Assembly: GCA_023512835.1 (NCBI GenBank)
Contig: CM042092.1
Span: 26,857,543-26,921,542, forward strand
DNA length: 64,000 nucleotides
Direction: 5' to 3'
From: Taxillus chinensis
Lineage: Eukaryota > Streptophyta > Magnoliopsida > Santalales > Loranthaceae
Shown: positions 55,149 to 64,000 of the stretch, piece after piece
Position numbering within the stretch: the first letter of the stretch is position 1
How the letters are laid out: each line of letters begins with the position of its first letter
Position numbers and translations under genes: made by a program
Notes under the pieces: model-generated
Told to the model about the DNA's origin: nothing
Seen by the model: the letters and a program-made list of their open reading frames with translations, nothing else
Database searches by the model: none

Positions 55149-57111
55149 TGTAAGGACCCGTACCTTGAGTTAGTCACGATTAGTCACGCTTTGCCTTCCG
55201 AGTAGAGTTTTTCTAGATTTTGACCTAGTGAATGGGCTCAAATGAATTCACGTGCAAAAGGAAAGATGCTTAGAATGATGTCCTCTATCTACCACAGAAG
55301 TTTCAGGCCAAACGGACGTGTATGTGAGGTGCACGTGATATGGGTCCAATTCACGTGCAAGTGTGGTTGTCTTCAAATGATGCAAGGAGGCTAGGGGTGA
55401 AGTTTGAGAGCATTTGGAGTCCATTTGGAGTTGCACGTGAATTGGGAATTCACGTGCAAATTGGCGTGCAGCCATATTTTTGCATGGTTCCCTTGGTTTT
55501 GACATTCTAATGATCTTTCTCCAAAGGACCATGTTGAAATTCTGAGTATTTTGGCCTATATTGGGTGTGGAAAGGTGCTAACTTGTGTGATCAAAACTAC
55601 GTCGTTTTGATCCTTGGGTTTACTTAATCAAAACTACGTCGTTTTGATGTGGGTAGTGTCTATATAATGAGGGCTTGAGTTTGAGTTTAGGGTTCTTGTG
55701 TCCCTTTGCTGCAATCTTGCGGAGAGAGAGAGAGAGAGAGAGAGGATCTCCGGGCGATTGCCGTGGTGGTTCGCGTCGTTGGGAGTCGTCTAGCGTGGAG
55801 GTTAGGACAAAAGCCTGAGGTAGGGGTTCATGTTCTCCTAACTCTCCTCTGTTTTAGGATGTTCACCTATATATATATATATGTAAATCCATATAGGTGT
55901 GATCTCCTATATGGATGTTGGCCTTCGATGGCATGTTTTGTTGATTCGATGTTAATTTGGCCTGAGGATTTTCCTGGGTTTGTTTATGCCCACCATGTGT
56001 TTGATGAAATGTCTAAGAGGTCTGCACACTATGTGTTTGATAAAATGTCTGTGAGGCCTGCATGCCATGTATTCAATATGATGCCTGTGAGACCTTGTAT
56101 ATGGGTGTTTGATGATATACCTGTGTGACTGTGTGTCTTGTGTTTGATTTGTATTTGATTTTAAGCCTATGAGGCTGATGTGTGTGGCTTGTATCCGACC
56201 ATGTTGGTCCTTCGAGATAAAGTGTAAATGATGTGCCGAGTTTACATGTTGAGATGTAATGTTATCTTTGTTCTGTTGATCCTGTTTGAGATTGAGAGCC
56301 GAGATATGGGCCAGGCACAATGCCGGACCCCTTTGAGATTTGGCCAGGACGTGGTCCTGAGTCTCGGTGTAGCACTCACGACGGTGGGCTAAGTCTACAC
56401 CCATTCCTGAGGGTAGATATGGCGCCCGAGGAGGTGGTTGACCATATCTCGACTCGGGTGGAAAATGTTGCATTGGTGTCCATGCAACATTCGCCTGAAT
56501 GTGGTATGTCATGTCGCCGTGGTGGCGGGGTGTCCTCTGCCCTTCGGTGCGGGTTCGGTAAAGAGTGTTTACCGGGTGATGTTTGCTTGCGTTAGCCTTA
56601 GGCACGACACGAGCACAAGCATACACATATCATGCATGTTGTACAACGGGACGGGTCCGGGGAGACCGGATCCCTACTTGGCCGTGGTTTGCTCACCCCT
56701 CCTATAAACTGTTCTTTTGCAGGGTTTAGCAGCGGTAGTGAAGGCCGAGGAGCTAGGCCCCGAGGTCGAAAGCTTTATATTATTTCCTTTGTTGTACTCT
56801 GGTTTTATGTGTTTGGATTTTGGTTTGGTTTTATTGATGGCTTCATAGGGGTTTTTCCCCGACTGGGTTGTAATGAACATTTAGTCTTTGAAATGAAATA
56901 AAATGAGATGTTGTTATTCAATTTGTGTTTGTGTGCATGGTTTGGGAACAGGGAGCATGCCCCTTGGCATGTTAGCCTGATTGTGCGAGGTTTGGGACAG
57001 CACCCGTGCTAGAAGTCCTTTTAAGGTGCTTGCACCAACCCCTTGTCCCTTCGGGTGCGGGCATGGGCGATCACTACTCATTTCCAAGTGGAAGGAAATT
57101 GGGGCGTGACA
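55149..57111 (+). repeat. C2 3' LTR
   Basis: 1963 bp with the same ends and promoter elements as the 5' LTR (TATA at about 55661-55667, GA run about 55718-55744). The repeat block at 55990-56170 corresponds to the one the TRIM entered in C1; it is uninterrupted here. Confidence 0.95.
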
Positions 57112-58074
57112 GCCACCGCCAAAGCTAGACCTCCCTGGGTTCACCAATGTCTGTCCCCTGCTGCGGAAGGAACTCGCTATCCCTCTCCTCCGTCCTGAGC
57201 CTCTTGGACCCTGCATCTCGATCAGGCCCACTCTGCAATGGCGCCCCCGATGGGCCTGCCTCCCATCATCCGGTTCCCTCTCGGCTATACGGGCCGTCTC
57301 CACGGCCTCGAGCATAGGTCTTCAAGCGTAGAATCGCCACCCTCTCCCTAAGGGCTGGCCTAAGACCCGAGTGAACTTGTGGGCCTTCAGGTCCTCCCTT
57401 ACCACGCTCGGGAGCAAACCTACTCAATCTCCAGGAACTCCCGCTCATATTCAGGTACCGTCTTGGATCCCCTGCTTCAAGCTGCCAAATTCTTCCCTCT
57501 TTTGCCATCTCACCGATTCCGGAAGAACTCATCTTGGAAGAGTTGCAAGAACTCCTCCCAAAACATGAGTTGCACCGCACGGCTTCCCGCAACACTCGTC
57601 CACCACTCCAAAGCGTCCCCCTCCACTGCCGAATTGCCGTCGCACCTTATCCTCCTCCCTGGCAGGAGAAAGGAGAACACGTGCTCAATCTGCCTCAACC
57701 ACCGCTCGCCTACCACAGGATCTTCTCCCCCTTAAATCGCGGAGGTTGTTCCTTTCGGAACCGTGTCACCACGTCATCCTCTGCACGGGTCGGTGCACCA
57801 CCCAGCGAACTCCCACGCTCACGAGGCGGCTCTCCCACTTGGTGGTGGTGGTGGTGGCACCACCTGCCGTGTCGCCATTTCACGGCGCACTTCCTCCCGA
57901 ACGTCCTGCCGGAGTCCCTCCCGTAGCTCTCGTACCTCCAGCTGGATGCCTTCTTGTAGGCTGTGCCGGTAACAACGCATGCCCTCCAACGGATGGTCCC
58001 GCACCCGGACCCTCATGGGCGGATGACTCATCGCCCATCGCCCCGGACACACGCGTCACTCTTCTCGGCGGCAT
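57112..58074 (-). pseudogene. B gag N-terminal and capsid part (split by C2)
   Basis: Minus-strand start at 58074 (MPPRRVTRVSG). Capsid pieces VGERWLRQIEHVFSFLLPGRR, EGDALEWWTSVAGSRA, FWEEFLQLFQDEFF (57716-57510) and LRPALRERVAILRLKTYA (57380-57310), with frame changes near 57820, 57640 and 57500. It ends at the C2 insertion and resumes at 47749. Confidence 0.83.
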
Positions 58075-58480
58075 TCTTACTCACGAAGTAAGAAGCACAA
58101 CGTCAAAACAATTTTATAATCTATCGCGTCACTACCCCTACCCCACCGATCAATTTCACTAACACATGGCATTACACATACACCGCATCAATCACATTGC
58201 ACACAAAGATCCCACATTGTAGTCATACCCAAAGCAGTCCAAGAATATTCGAGTTGCACGGTTCACACATAATCATGTTATGCACATCCTTCACACATGT
58301 CAACAAATGCAACTAGTGCCCTAATGCCAATGCATGCAAATCCTACCACAAGACTGGACTACCCTAAGTACACCTTGGAGGCTCAAAGAGGACCATGTTG
58401 ATCAGGCATGTCCCTCCAGGCTCCTCCAAAGGACTCAAGATAACCAAGTCCGCCCACTTACCCTAGGCCAACTAGACCAG
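58075..58480 (-). other. B untranslated leader
   Basis: No ORF. By position between primer site and gag start it is the B leader; it resembles the C1/C2 leaders (20000-20424). Confidence 0.7.
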
Positions 58481-58491
58481 GCTCGATACCA
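58481..58491 (-). promoter_or_regulatory. B primer-binding site
   Basis: Minus strand TGGTATCGAGC, three bases after the LTR. It equals the initiator-Met complement minus one base (TGGTATC-A-GAGC reads TGGTATC-GAGC), another change of a CAG to CG. Confidence 0.85.
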
Positions 58492-58494
58492 TAT

Positions 58495-60215
58495 TGTCAC
58501 GCCCGGATTTCCAACCCGAGGAAACCGGTACGTGACTCCCCTTTTACCCACACGGAGGGCAAAGGGGTAGGATACAAAACAAGAATTTAACATTTTAAAC
58601 ATCCACAACATTCAAGAAAGTAATATTCATTAAAAGCAATCCAATCCAGTTTTATTACAACAAAATCCTTTCCCACCGGGGTTACATCGATTCTCATAAT
58701 AAAAATAACATAAACAAATTAAATAAATAAGGTCTTCCACCTTGGGGTCCCACCTAACGCCTGTAGGTTCCTGAAAAAGAAAACAACATGGTAGGAGGGG
58801 TGAGCAACCACAGCTCGTTAGGGATCATGTCTCCCCAACCCATCCCATGCACCTAACATCTACATGCCTTGTGTACAAGTGCCGTGTCGTGATACAATTA
58901 TCCCACCAGGTATAGTTACGAGGTATAACAAAGAAACACGATCATGCATGAGCTAGTACATAAACACTCCCGGGCTTCCACGGCCACCGGGTTTCAAGAA
59001 CAGTCCCGGGCTTCCACAGCCACCGGGTTTCCACAAAACAGTCCCGGGCTTCCCATGCCACCGGGTTCCACAAAATAGCCCCGGGCTTCCACGGCCACCG
59101 GGTTCCACAAAAAAGTCCCGGCTTCCACAACCACCGGGTGTACAAGCAAACACGCAAAGACACATGGCCATACGGGCATAACATCAAACACTAAGTATGC
59201 TTAGTCACACAGGAATAACCTCGAACACTTAGCATGCATATATCCACAAGCTCACAAACCCACCCACACGGCATTTCCACAAACACATAACATGCACAGC
59301 CTCACAGCATAATTTCAAACACTTAGCGGGCATATACACATAACTATATTCACACAAGCTTTTCATCAAACATATAGCATATAGATCACGTAACCACACC
59401 AAAATGCCACTGAAGGCCAACATTCATATAGGAGATCACACCTATATGAATTTACATATATATATATAAACAGATACAGCCCAGAATCTGCCCTAGGACC
59501 CTAGGACAGGAGGGTTTAGGAAGAACAGAACCCCTACCTTAAAGCAGATCTTCCTTGCTCCCGCGCCAAACGCCGTCCTCCCCACGCAAGACGCTCCAGG
59601 CAAGAATCGGCAACTCCCCTTCCCTCTCTCTCTCTAGCTCTCTCTCTCTCTCTCGAGGAACTGCAACGCAAAGGAACACCAAACCCTAAACTCAAACTCA
59701 AGCCCTCCTTATATAGACACCATCCACATCAAAACGACGTAGTTTTGATTAAGTGAATCCCAGGATCAAAACGACGTAGTTTTGATCACACAAGTTACCA
59801 CCTTTCCACATCCATACACACCAAAATATTCAGAATTTCAACATGGTCCTTTGGAGAAAGTTCCTTAGAATGTCAAAACCAAGGGAACCATGCAAAAATA
59901 TGGCTGCACGCCAATTTGCACGTGAATTCCCAATTCACGTGCAACTCCATATGAACTCCAAATGCTTTCAAACTTCACCCCTAGCCTCCTTGCATCATTT
60001 GGAAGACAATTACACTTGCACGTGAATTGGACCCATATCACGTGCACCTCACATACATGTCCATTTGGTCCGAAACTTCGTGGTAGATAGAGGACATCAT
60101 TCTAAGCATCTTTCCTTTTTGCACGTGAATTCATTGGAGTCCAACTACTAGGTCAAAATCTAGAAAAACTCTACTCAGGAGGCAAACCGACTAACTCAAG
60201 GTACGGGTCCTTACA
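58495..60215 (-). repeat. B 5' LTR
   Basis: 1721 bp with the features of the 3' LTR: inverted repeats 59728-59749 and 59765-59786, TATA (minus) at about 59709-59715, minisatellite 58969-59140. CGTAA target duplication follows at 60216-60220. Confidence 0.95.
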
Positions 60216-60220
60216 CGTAA

Positions 60221-60478
60221 TCCGTAGCTTTTAAGTTCTTAGTCCGCATGAACGTTCCTTATTCCGTATGTATTGGTGACTTGGTTATTTACCAAGTGTT
60301 TGACGACACTCACTCTTGTCCGGATCAGGATTATGTATCCCGTCCTTAGCTTTGCTCTCACGAGTGTATCTCCGGATTAATAACATATCTTCGCAACGAT
60401 CAAACAAACACAAAAGATCTCAGATCAAATTACATAAGGCTTTATCAGCATTATCCAAATTCGGGGCTTGATCCAACA
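60221..60478 (-). repeat. Copia A 5' LTR, proximal part (split by B)
   Basis: Starts TGTTGGATCAAGCC at 60478 in minus orientation and runs to the B insertion. It is nearly the same as 7893-8146 in the 3' LTR. It resumes at 41892. Confidence 0.9.
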
Positions 60479-62100
60479 GAGAGAGGGAGGAGGAGGGAGT
60501 GGAAAGAATCTCGGCGCCAATGGCCTTTACCCGATCAGCGATGGCCTGGGTCTGAAGACGATTGTCCTTCGCAAGTCGATCAAGTTGGGCAGAGAAGGCG
60601 GCTTCGGGAAGAATCATTGCAAAGGATGCGCGCCCAAGGCCAAAGGCAGGAGCCTTAGAGGACTCACCTGCATGAAGAGGAGCAGGTGTGGGTAGGGTAG
60701 AGTCGGCGGCAGCCAGAGAGTACAATGGTGGTGCAGCTGCAGGGGCGGCAGAGCCACTTTGACCGGAGAGGTCAATAGTAGGGATATCCACAGGATGGGA
60801 GAGACTAGCCTCAGCAGGGATGGCATCCGTGCGTCGTGGGCAGGTCCGGACGAGGCAGCAGCAGGAATGGGAGCCTGAAGCATTGACGCCATTAGAAAGC
60901 CGTGAGCACAGTTCCAAGTAATCATATCCTCTGGGGTTTGGGTGTGTTGAGTGTAATACACCCAGAGGGTAGGTTCTGGGATGTCGGCAGTGTGAGCGAG
61001 GCTGAAACGAAACCAGCAGTCAGTAAGGAGGTCGGTGGAGAGATGGTCGATATAGTCCTTGGGGATAGGAGAGTGAGTCGGAGAAGCTTCCGCAGAAGAT
61101 ATAGGAATTTCGGGTAGAACAGTAGCAACGGCTGCTGTGACCAGAGAGATGGGTGCGGGAGCGTCAGCAGCAGCATCAGAAGTAACAACAGCAGCAGCGG
61201 GAGGAGAAGCAGGACCAGCAGCAGGAGAGGGCCCTGCAGCAGTAGACGGGTCAGTGCGAATGCTGTGCAGCGAACTGCGGGACCGTTCCGGAGTGGCAAC
61301 AGACCAGATGCTGGAGTGGAAGGACCAGGGAGCAGACCTAACTTCATGACCCGAGCTTGCAACTGGGTCACCAATAGAACTTGCTTGCTTCTCTGACACA
61401 ACAACAAGAGCACGGGAGACTTGAGGGCAGCAAACGGTGAGTGTCCCGTCTGCAATAAGATGACGGAAGTAGAAGTTCGTTGGGAAGGGAATCACCAGTT
61501 CATCCTGGAAGTGTGCGGGGTGAAGGTGTCGGAAAATTTGAGACAGAATCCGTCCAAAAGACGAATTCCGTTTCCCATTCCGCAGCACCCGAAACAGGAA
61601 AATGCCCCGGTCAAGTGGCAGTGACTCAAAACCGCGTACATCGCCAGCAGCAAATCGTACGGAACGAAGTCAAGAGCTGTGGAGCGAGCCAGTAGGCACC
61701 GGCTCAGTATGGTGGCCATACAATGATGGCGGCCCTGAAAAGACTTCAACTTGTACTCCTTTACCTTGTTGGGACAGCCCATGGATGCAGCCATGGCTAG
61801 AGCGCTCGGCCTGAAATCATTGCCCTCAGGAAGATGGAAGGTGTCACGTATCACCTGAGGGGTGATTTTGATAGTTTTCCCTCAGACCACTGAGATGATA
61901 GACTCATCACTGAAGTTGACATGCTGATAGAAGGTAAGAATGTCAGAGACGAGGAGATCGACCGGGGTAGAGACTAGGGCGAGGAGGTTGCTGGAATCAA
62001 GGAGCTGGCGAACCTCTTCGAGCCAGGCTGGAGGATCAAAGATTCCAGACTAGTCGACCAAGTGGCCAGGAACAACACCATAGAGAGCTTGAGCTGCCAT
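60479..62100 (-). pseudogene. Older copia copy: N-terminal part of Ulp1-type extra ORF
   Basis: The minus-strand ATG at 62100 (MAAQALYGVVPGHLVD) has homologous blocks to copia A 11019-9440: VIRDTFHLPEGND, MAASMGCPNKVKEYKLKSFQGRHHCMATILSRCLLAR (in pieces), LDFVPYDLLLAMYAVL, DYIDHLSTDLLTDCWFRFSLAHTADIPEP and LSAQLDRLAKDNRL. Stops near 62050 and 61885 and frame changes near 61610, 60900 and 60650. Interrupted by copia A at 60478; the next part is at 7825-7416. The two copies are clearly diverged, so they are separate insertions of one family. Confidence 0.82.
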
Positions 62101-63184
62101 TGAAATATGGAGGATTGGAGGAAAAGGAGATGAGGTCTTTGGAGTTGGAAGAAGCAACGAGGATTTAGGGTTTTGAGAATTGGGAGTGATATCCTCGTGC
62201 GTCACTTGAAGGTGCATTATAAATAGGACCTTTTCCGTGGAAGCAAGTGGGTCTCCGGTTTAAGCAAGATGAACAGTGATCCGCCTGACTATCCGATGTC
62301 ATTAGACTTTGATGTATTAACGCCGTCAAATAGACTGATGATGTGGCAGCCGTGCTAACCATTCAAAAATCACAGCTGTATGCATACTTCCAGATTTTAG
62401 AAAAGACAATTGGCGGGCTCGAGACGTGCATTTAATGAACCATCATTATTTCTCCTCAAAAAGACGCGATGTAAGATAATCATTTGGGTTATCGCGAAGT
62501 GAGAGGTCCAAAACCGACTCTCATCCGGGCTAGATATTGTCCATGTGAACTATATCTGGATGATAAACAAACTGAGTCCATAGAAGCTGAGTGCAAAAAA
62601 AATGATTCCTTTGCTGTCTTGGTGTCAAGGAAATGTGAAGTACCACAACACTTCAAACCCGAGTCATTAAGACAAGATAGAGCAATGAAATGCAAAGAGA
62701 ATCTGAACCTGTAGCTTTGAAATGTAAAGTAAAAGAACAATAGACTAACAGGCTGAGTTAGTACGGATATGGATCAAATAGTATAAGCGAGAACATCATA
62801 ATCCGAACTAAAAAAAAAAAAAAGAAACAGAACTTAGTGCATTGAAAGGAATGTAAAAGACACATACAAACAAGAGAGTGATCATTGTTACTGAATCAAG
62901 ATATATGTTAGATAATAAATACACAAGTTTATATTGGTCAACATAGTGAAACCATTCTGCTGAACAACGTAGCTAAGATAATTAAAAAACATATGATTTG
63001 GGCAACTTATGATTCATGAGTGAGACAGTAGGAATGAACACATGTCGAAAGCAAGCAAATGATTATCCGATTAAAATGTACGGTTGAAGGAAGAAAATTA
63101 TCCTTGCATGCCACATATCTGATTCAACAATGCATGTTTAGATAGATCCGGAAGTGATAGTTTAGAGGAAGGAGCATTTCAGAC
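62101..63184 (-). other. Older copia copy: non-coding region upstream of extra ORF
   Basis: No ORF. Diverged match to copia A 11030-12110 (for example ACACAAGTTTATAT...GGTCAACATAG at 62928-62946 and 11834-11856; GATCCGGAAGT near 63145 and 12061). It ends at the TRIM at 63185. Confidence 0.75.
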
Positions 63185-63666
63185 TGTAACGACCCATGAG
63201 TGGGTGTTAGTCCCACATTGCTTGGTGAGGAGAACAAAGTCCGCCTTATAGGAGGGGACGGATACCTCACCTCACAGGGACGCGTTTTGGGCGAGGCCCA
63301 AAGACAAAACCGTGCGGAGCAAGCCATGAGGGCGAGGCCCAATACTGGTTGGCCAAAGCAGACAAAATTCTTGTGACAGGTATGGGCTGGGCTATCTTGG
63401 ATGGTATCAGAGCCAGACTCAGAGCGGTGTGCCATGGTCCCACGGGGACGTGGGCCTCCTAAGGGGGGTGGATTGTAACGACCCATGAGTGGGTGTTAGT
63501 CCCACATTGCTTGGTGAGGAGAACAAAGTCCGCCTTATAGGAGGGGACGGATACCTCACCTCACAGGGACGCGTTTTGGGCGAGGCCTAAAGACAAAACT
63601 GTGCGGAGCAGGCCATGAGGGCGAGGCCCAATACTGGTTGGCCAAAGGGGACAAAATTCTTGTGAC
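63185..63666 (+). mobile_element. Second TRIM-like element, 3' LTR truncated
   Basis: A repeat starting TGTAACGACCC at 63185 recurs from 63474 to 63666 with few differences. Between them is a primer site TGGTATCAGAGCC (63402-63414) and a polypurine stretch AAGGGGGGTGGA just before 63474. No coding capacity. The 5' LTR probably ends TTGTGACA at 63378, though that leaves 23 bp before the primer site. The second repeat stops at TTGTGAC and passes directly into chromovirus sequence. Confidence 0.8.
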
Positions 63667-64000
63667 GGGAAGCGCCCAGTGAGTGAGCCGACCAGTGGCA
63701 CAGGCGAAGGGAGGGTGTTTGCGCTGGAGGCGACGTACCAGGAGGAGGCTGAGCTACCACCCCCACCGACTGAGGGTGGAGCAGGACCATCGGTGGTTAG
63801 AGGTACCCTTTTGATCTCCCATACATTAGCTTCTATTCTTTTCTATACGGGTGCATCGTGTTCTTTTGTTGCTGAGCTTGTGATAGATAGTTTGGGGTTA
63901 GCTTGTGTGGAGGCAGCGAAGCCCCTAGTCGTTGAGTCTCCAGTGGGGGGCATGATTGAGGTGCGGCGTGTTTGCCGTGACTGTGTGATAAACATAGGAA
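63667..64000 (+). pseudogene. Chromovirus fragment (B-like gag end and protease)
   Basis: Plus-strand sequence matching the reverse complement of B 47060-47432: GGGAAGCG...GTGAGTGAGCCGAC, then protease VVRGTLLISHTLASILFYTGASCSFV, VIDSLGLACVEAAKPLVVESP. Tyr (TAT, about 63844-63846) replaces the catalytic Asp found in B. It starts in mid-gag at the junction with the TRIM and runs off the window. Confidence 0.85.

Larger units (their letters stand above)
47750..57111 (+). mobile_element. Chromovirus C2: full-length Ty3/gypsy element
   Basis: Second copy of family C, 9362 bp, with exact duplication GCCAC, LTRs of 1961 and 1963 bp and perfect initiator-Met primer site. Inserted in the gag of B in opposite orientation. 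Same domain plan as C1. Several inactivating changes are shared with C1 and others are private. Confidence 0.96.
41893..60215 (-). mobile_element. Chromovirus B: full-length Ty3/gypsy element, interrupted by C2
   Basis: Minus-strand element with LTRs of 1719 and 1721 bp, exact duplication CGTAA, primer site, gag-pol and polypurine tract. About 9.0 kb without C2. pol and LTR U3 are close to those of C1/C2, so B is a sister family in the Tekay/Del-like chromoviruses, in opposite orientation. Inserted in the 5' LTR of copia A. Confidence 0.95.
7826..60478 (-). mobile_element. Copia A: SIRE/Maximus-like Ty1/copia element, interrupted twice
   Basis: Minus-strand copia element. In its own orientation: 5' LTR (60478-60221 plus 41892-40939), primer site, gag, protease, integrase, reverse transcriptase/RNase H (split by the Athila element), a non-coding stretch, an extra ORF with an Ulp1-like protease, polypurine tract and 3' LTR. 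LTRs start TGTTGGATC and end ATCA. The 5-bp target duplication GAGAG is exact. Without the Athila and B insertions it is about 11.9 kb. Domain order protease-integrase-RT marks it as Ty1/copia; the gag type and extra ORF after pol suit the SIRE/Maximus group. Confidence 0.93.

Overview
The window is plant nuclear DNA made almost entirely of LTR retrotransposons nested inside one another. I find no convincing host gene, rRNA, tRNA or CRISPR array. The evidence for a flowering plant is the set of element lineages (SIRE/Maximus-type Ty1/copia, Athila-type Ty3/gypsy, long-LTR Ty3/gypsy chromoviruses of Tekay/Del type, TRIMs), primer sites matching plant initiator-Met and Asp tRNAs, and U3 promoters with TATA boxes and G-boxes. 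This density of nesting is typical of pericentromeric heterochromatin in a large genome. The species cannot be named from this window.

Layout, oldest to youngest. (0) A decayed SIRE-like copia copy on the - strand remains as two pieces, 60479-63184 and 7416-7825. A plus-strand chromovirus, G1 (1-7415, 5' end outside the window), adjoins it on the left. A TRIM (63185-63666) and a chromovirus fragment (63667-64000) adjoin it on the right. (1) Copia A (- strand, 7826-60478, target duplication GAGAG) inserted into the extra ORF of that older relative. (2a) An Athila-type element (- strand, 14297-36759, duplication TGGCA/TGGCT) split the pol of copia A. (2b) Chromovirus B (- strand, 41893-60215, duplication CGTAA) split its 5' LTR. 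(3a) Chromovirus C1 (+ strand, 18000-27891, duplication CTTCC) split the env-like ORF of the Athila element. (3b) Chromovirus C2 (+ strand, 47750-57111, duplication GCCAC) split the gag of B. (4) A 489-bp TRIM (26374-26862, duplication ATGCC) with apparently identical LTRs lies in the 3' LTR of C1. Removing the insertions leaves coherent elements of about 11.9 kb (copia A), 12.6 kb (Athila), 9.0 kb (B) and 9.4 kb (C1 and C2).

All autonomous elements carry recognisable gag, protease, reverse transcriptase, RNase H and integrase, but every polyprotein is broken by frameshifts or stops. Copia A also has an extra ORF after pol. It begins with a plant transposon-protein type domain and ends in an Ulp1-like cysteine protease domain with all four catalytic positions visible. 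The Athila element has an env-position ORF preceded by a G-box array and a TATA box, a candidate internal promoter.

The observations I rate highest are: (i) a collinear U3 promoter module (G-boxes, an ATCAAAAC/GTTTTGAT inverted repeat, TATA box) shared by the Athila LTR and the B/C chromovirus LTRs but absent from chromovirus G1; (ii) the candidate internal promoter of the Athila env-like ORF; (iii) the retrotransposon-borne Ulp1-like protease; (iv) clustering of LTR differences and indels at CAG/CTG/CCG contexts, which suggests that some frameshifts are assembly errors at methylated CHG sites.
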